Program-made: the position numbers and the translations under genes
Shown here: piece by piece, positions 14,906 through 15,828 of the stretch
Layout: each line of letters begins with the position of its first letter
How positions within the stretch are numbered: the stretch's first letter is position 1
NCBI GenBank assembly: GCA_030064795.1
Contig: JASJEI010000227.1
Location: forward strand, 1-15,828
Direction of reading: 5' to 3'
Source: Pleurocapsa sp. MO_226.B13
GTDB taxonomy: Bacteria; Cyanobacteriota; Cyanobacteriia; Cyanobacteriales; Xenococcaceae
DNA length: 15,828 bases
Notes under the pieces: model-generated
What the model was told of the DNA's origin: nothing
Seen by the model: the letters and a program-made list of their open reading frames with translations, nothing else
Database searches by the model: none

Positions 14906-15828
14906 ATGAACCAGCCAAGTATTAAGTTCTTATCTCAAATTTATTGCCAAAAATCCTTATGGTTTTTACTAGCTTTATTGGGGATTATTGTTCCTCAATC
15001 ATCTTCAGCAGAGCCAGTTGCCGATACCACTACTGGAACAAATGTGACTCAGAATGGCAACCAATTTGATATTGATGGCGGTACGAGAGCAGGAGATAAT
15101 TTATTTCATAGTTTTGAGAAGTTTGGTTTGACCAGAGAACAAACTGCTAATTTTTTGTCTAATCCTGATATTGCGAATATTCTGGGGCGAGTTACTGGGG
15201 GCGATGCTTCCTTTATTGATGGCTTGATTCAAGTGACGGGAGGTAACTCCAATCTTTATTTAATTAATCCTGCGGGGATTGTTTTTGGTAATAACGCTAG
15301 CCTCAATTTACCTGCATCATTTACCGCTACCACCGCCGACGGTATTCAAATAGGTGATTTTTGGTTCAATGCTTTAGGAGATAATACCTACGAAAATCTC
15401 TTTGGCGATCCTTCTGGTTTTGCCTTCGCTACCGACCAAGCAGGAACCATAATTAACAGTGGTAATTTAGCGGTTAATACAGCAGAAACTATCTCCTTGG
15501 TGGGGGGATTAGTTATCAACACGGGTACTATCGAAGCTCCCGAAGGCAATGTCAATATTACTGCCGTACCAGAGAAGCAGCTTGTAACCATTACTCCTGA
15601 AGGTTCATTACTCAGTTTGGCATTGCCTGTAGATGCCGAAGGACAACTATCTGCTAACTCGGCTTTTATTACTCCCGCCGATTTGCCTACTTTGTTGACT
15701 GGTGGGGAAGAGGTTTCGGCTACGGAAGTAGAAATTGCTGAAGATGGTTCGATTAGACTAACTGATAGTGATACTACTATTGCTGCCGAACCTGGAACTA
15801 TTGCTAATTCGGGAGAAATCATTGCTGC
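14906..15828 (+). CDS. Filamentous haemagglutinin-type TpsA exoprotein (3' end outside window)
   Basis: From the ATG at 14906 the frame is open to the window end, about 307 codons, so the gene is partial. The N-terminus is basic and then hydrophobic (SLWFLLALLGIIVPQ), with likely signal-peptidase cleavage near SSSAEP, residues 33-37. The TPS domain follows: TQNGNQFDIDGGTRAGDNLF, the stretch SNPDIANILGRVTGG, and the hallmark NLYLINPAGIVFGNNASL. This matches haemagglutination-activity-domain proteins secreted by TpsB partners. Repeated strands such as IINSGNLAVNTAETISLVGG and GTIEAPEGNVNITA indicate the start of a right-handed beta-helix. It is transcribed divergently from the truncated TpsB gene across a 207-base, very AT-rich spacer (14699-14905) that must hold both promoters. 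Function (adhesin or other exoprotein) cannot be told from this part. Confidence 0.9.
   Translation, partial: MNQPSIKFLSQIYCQKSLWFLLALLGIIVPQSSSAEPVADTTTGTNVTQNGNQFDIDGGTRAGDNLFHSFEKFGLTREQTANFLSNPDIANILGRVTGGDASFIDGLIQVTGGNSNLYLINPAGIVFGNNASLNLPASFTATTADGIQIGDFWFNALGDNTYENLFGDPSGFAFATDQAGTIINSGNLAVNTAETISLVGGLVINTGTIEAPEGNVNITAVPEKQLVTITPEGSLLSLALPVDAEGQLSANSAFITPADLPTLLTGGEEVSATEVEIAEDGSIRLTDSDTTIAAEPGTIANSGEIIA

Noticed and set aside
15388..15822. A 144-codon open frame on - at the right end
   Set aside because: It is antisense to the TPS/beta-helix region of tpsA, whose + frame is open and carries the diagnostic NPAGIVFG motif.

Overview
The window comes from a cyanobacterium. The octamer GCGATCGC (HIP1) recurs throughout, base composition is moderately AT-rich, and gene content and spacer repeats (heptanucleotide tandem repeats, small palindromes, a MITE) are typical of the phylum. 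I cannot name the genus. No rRNA, tRNA or CRISPR array is visible.

Layout. (1) 273-5699, purine biosynthesis: purL (FGAM synthase) and purF (PRPP amidotransferase), both +. purL carries an in-frame 477-residue intein with a LAGLIDADG endonuclease in its conserved [13 protein letters not shown] motif. (2) 5893-6495, a PCMT-like SAM methyltransferase. (3) 6747-11062, a tight three-gene + operon: a large coiled-coil dynamin-like GTPase, a small TRAFAC-type GTPase and an unrecognised protein. The third gene ends in an unusual way: a nine-A run, a HIP1-encoded hydrophobic stretch, and a -1-frame open reading frame running 131 bases past the annotated stop. (4) 11066-11320, a GTTCGGA heptad array and a small gene on -. 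(5) 11590-13461, pstC-pstA, the permeases of the high-affinity phosphate ABC transporter, with no pstB or pstS in view. (6) 13505-13712, a junction region with a hairpin, a 25-codon remnant resembling the end of a LuxR-type regulator, and a 106-bp MITE with 11-bp perfect terminal inverted repeats. (7) 13706-end, a divergent two-partner secretion pair: a TpsB transporter gene (-) cut off after about 70 residues of its barrel by the MITE, and a TpsA exoprotein gene (+) that runs off the window.

Functionally, regions 1 and 5 are housekeeping (purine synthesis, phosphate uptake). Region 3 looks like an accessory GTPase module. The right side is a rearranged secretion locus whose transporter has lost its barrel at a mobile repeat. 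The observations most worth following are the PurL intein, the GTPase operon with its possible frameshift or dual C-terminus, and the MITE junction between two broken genes.
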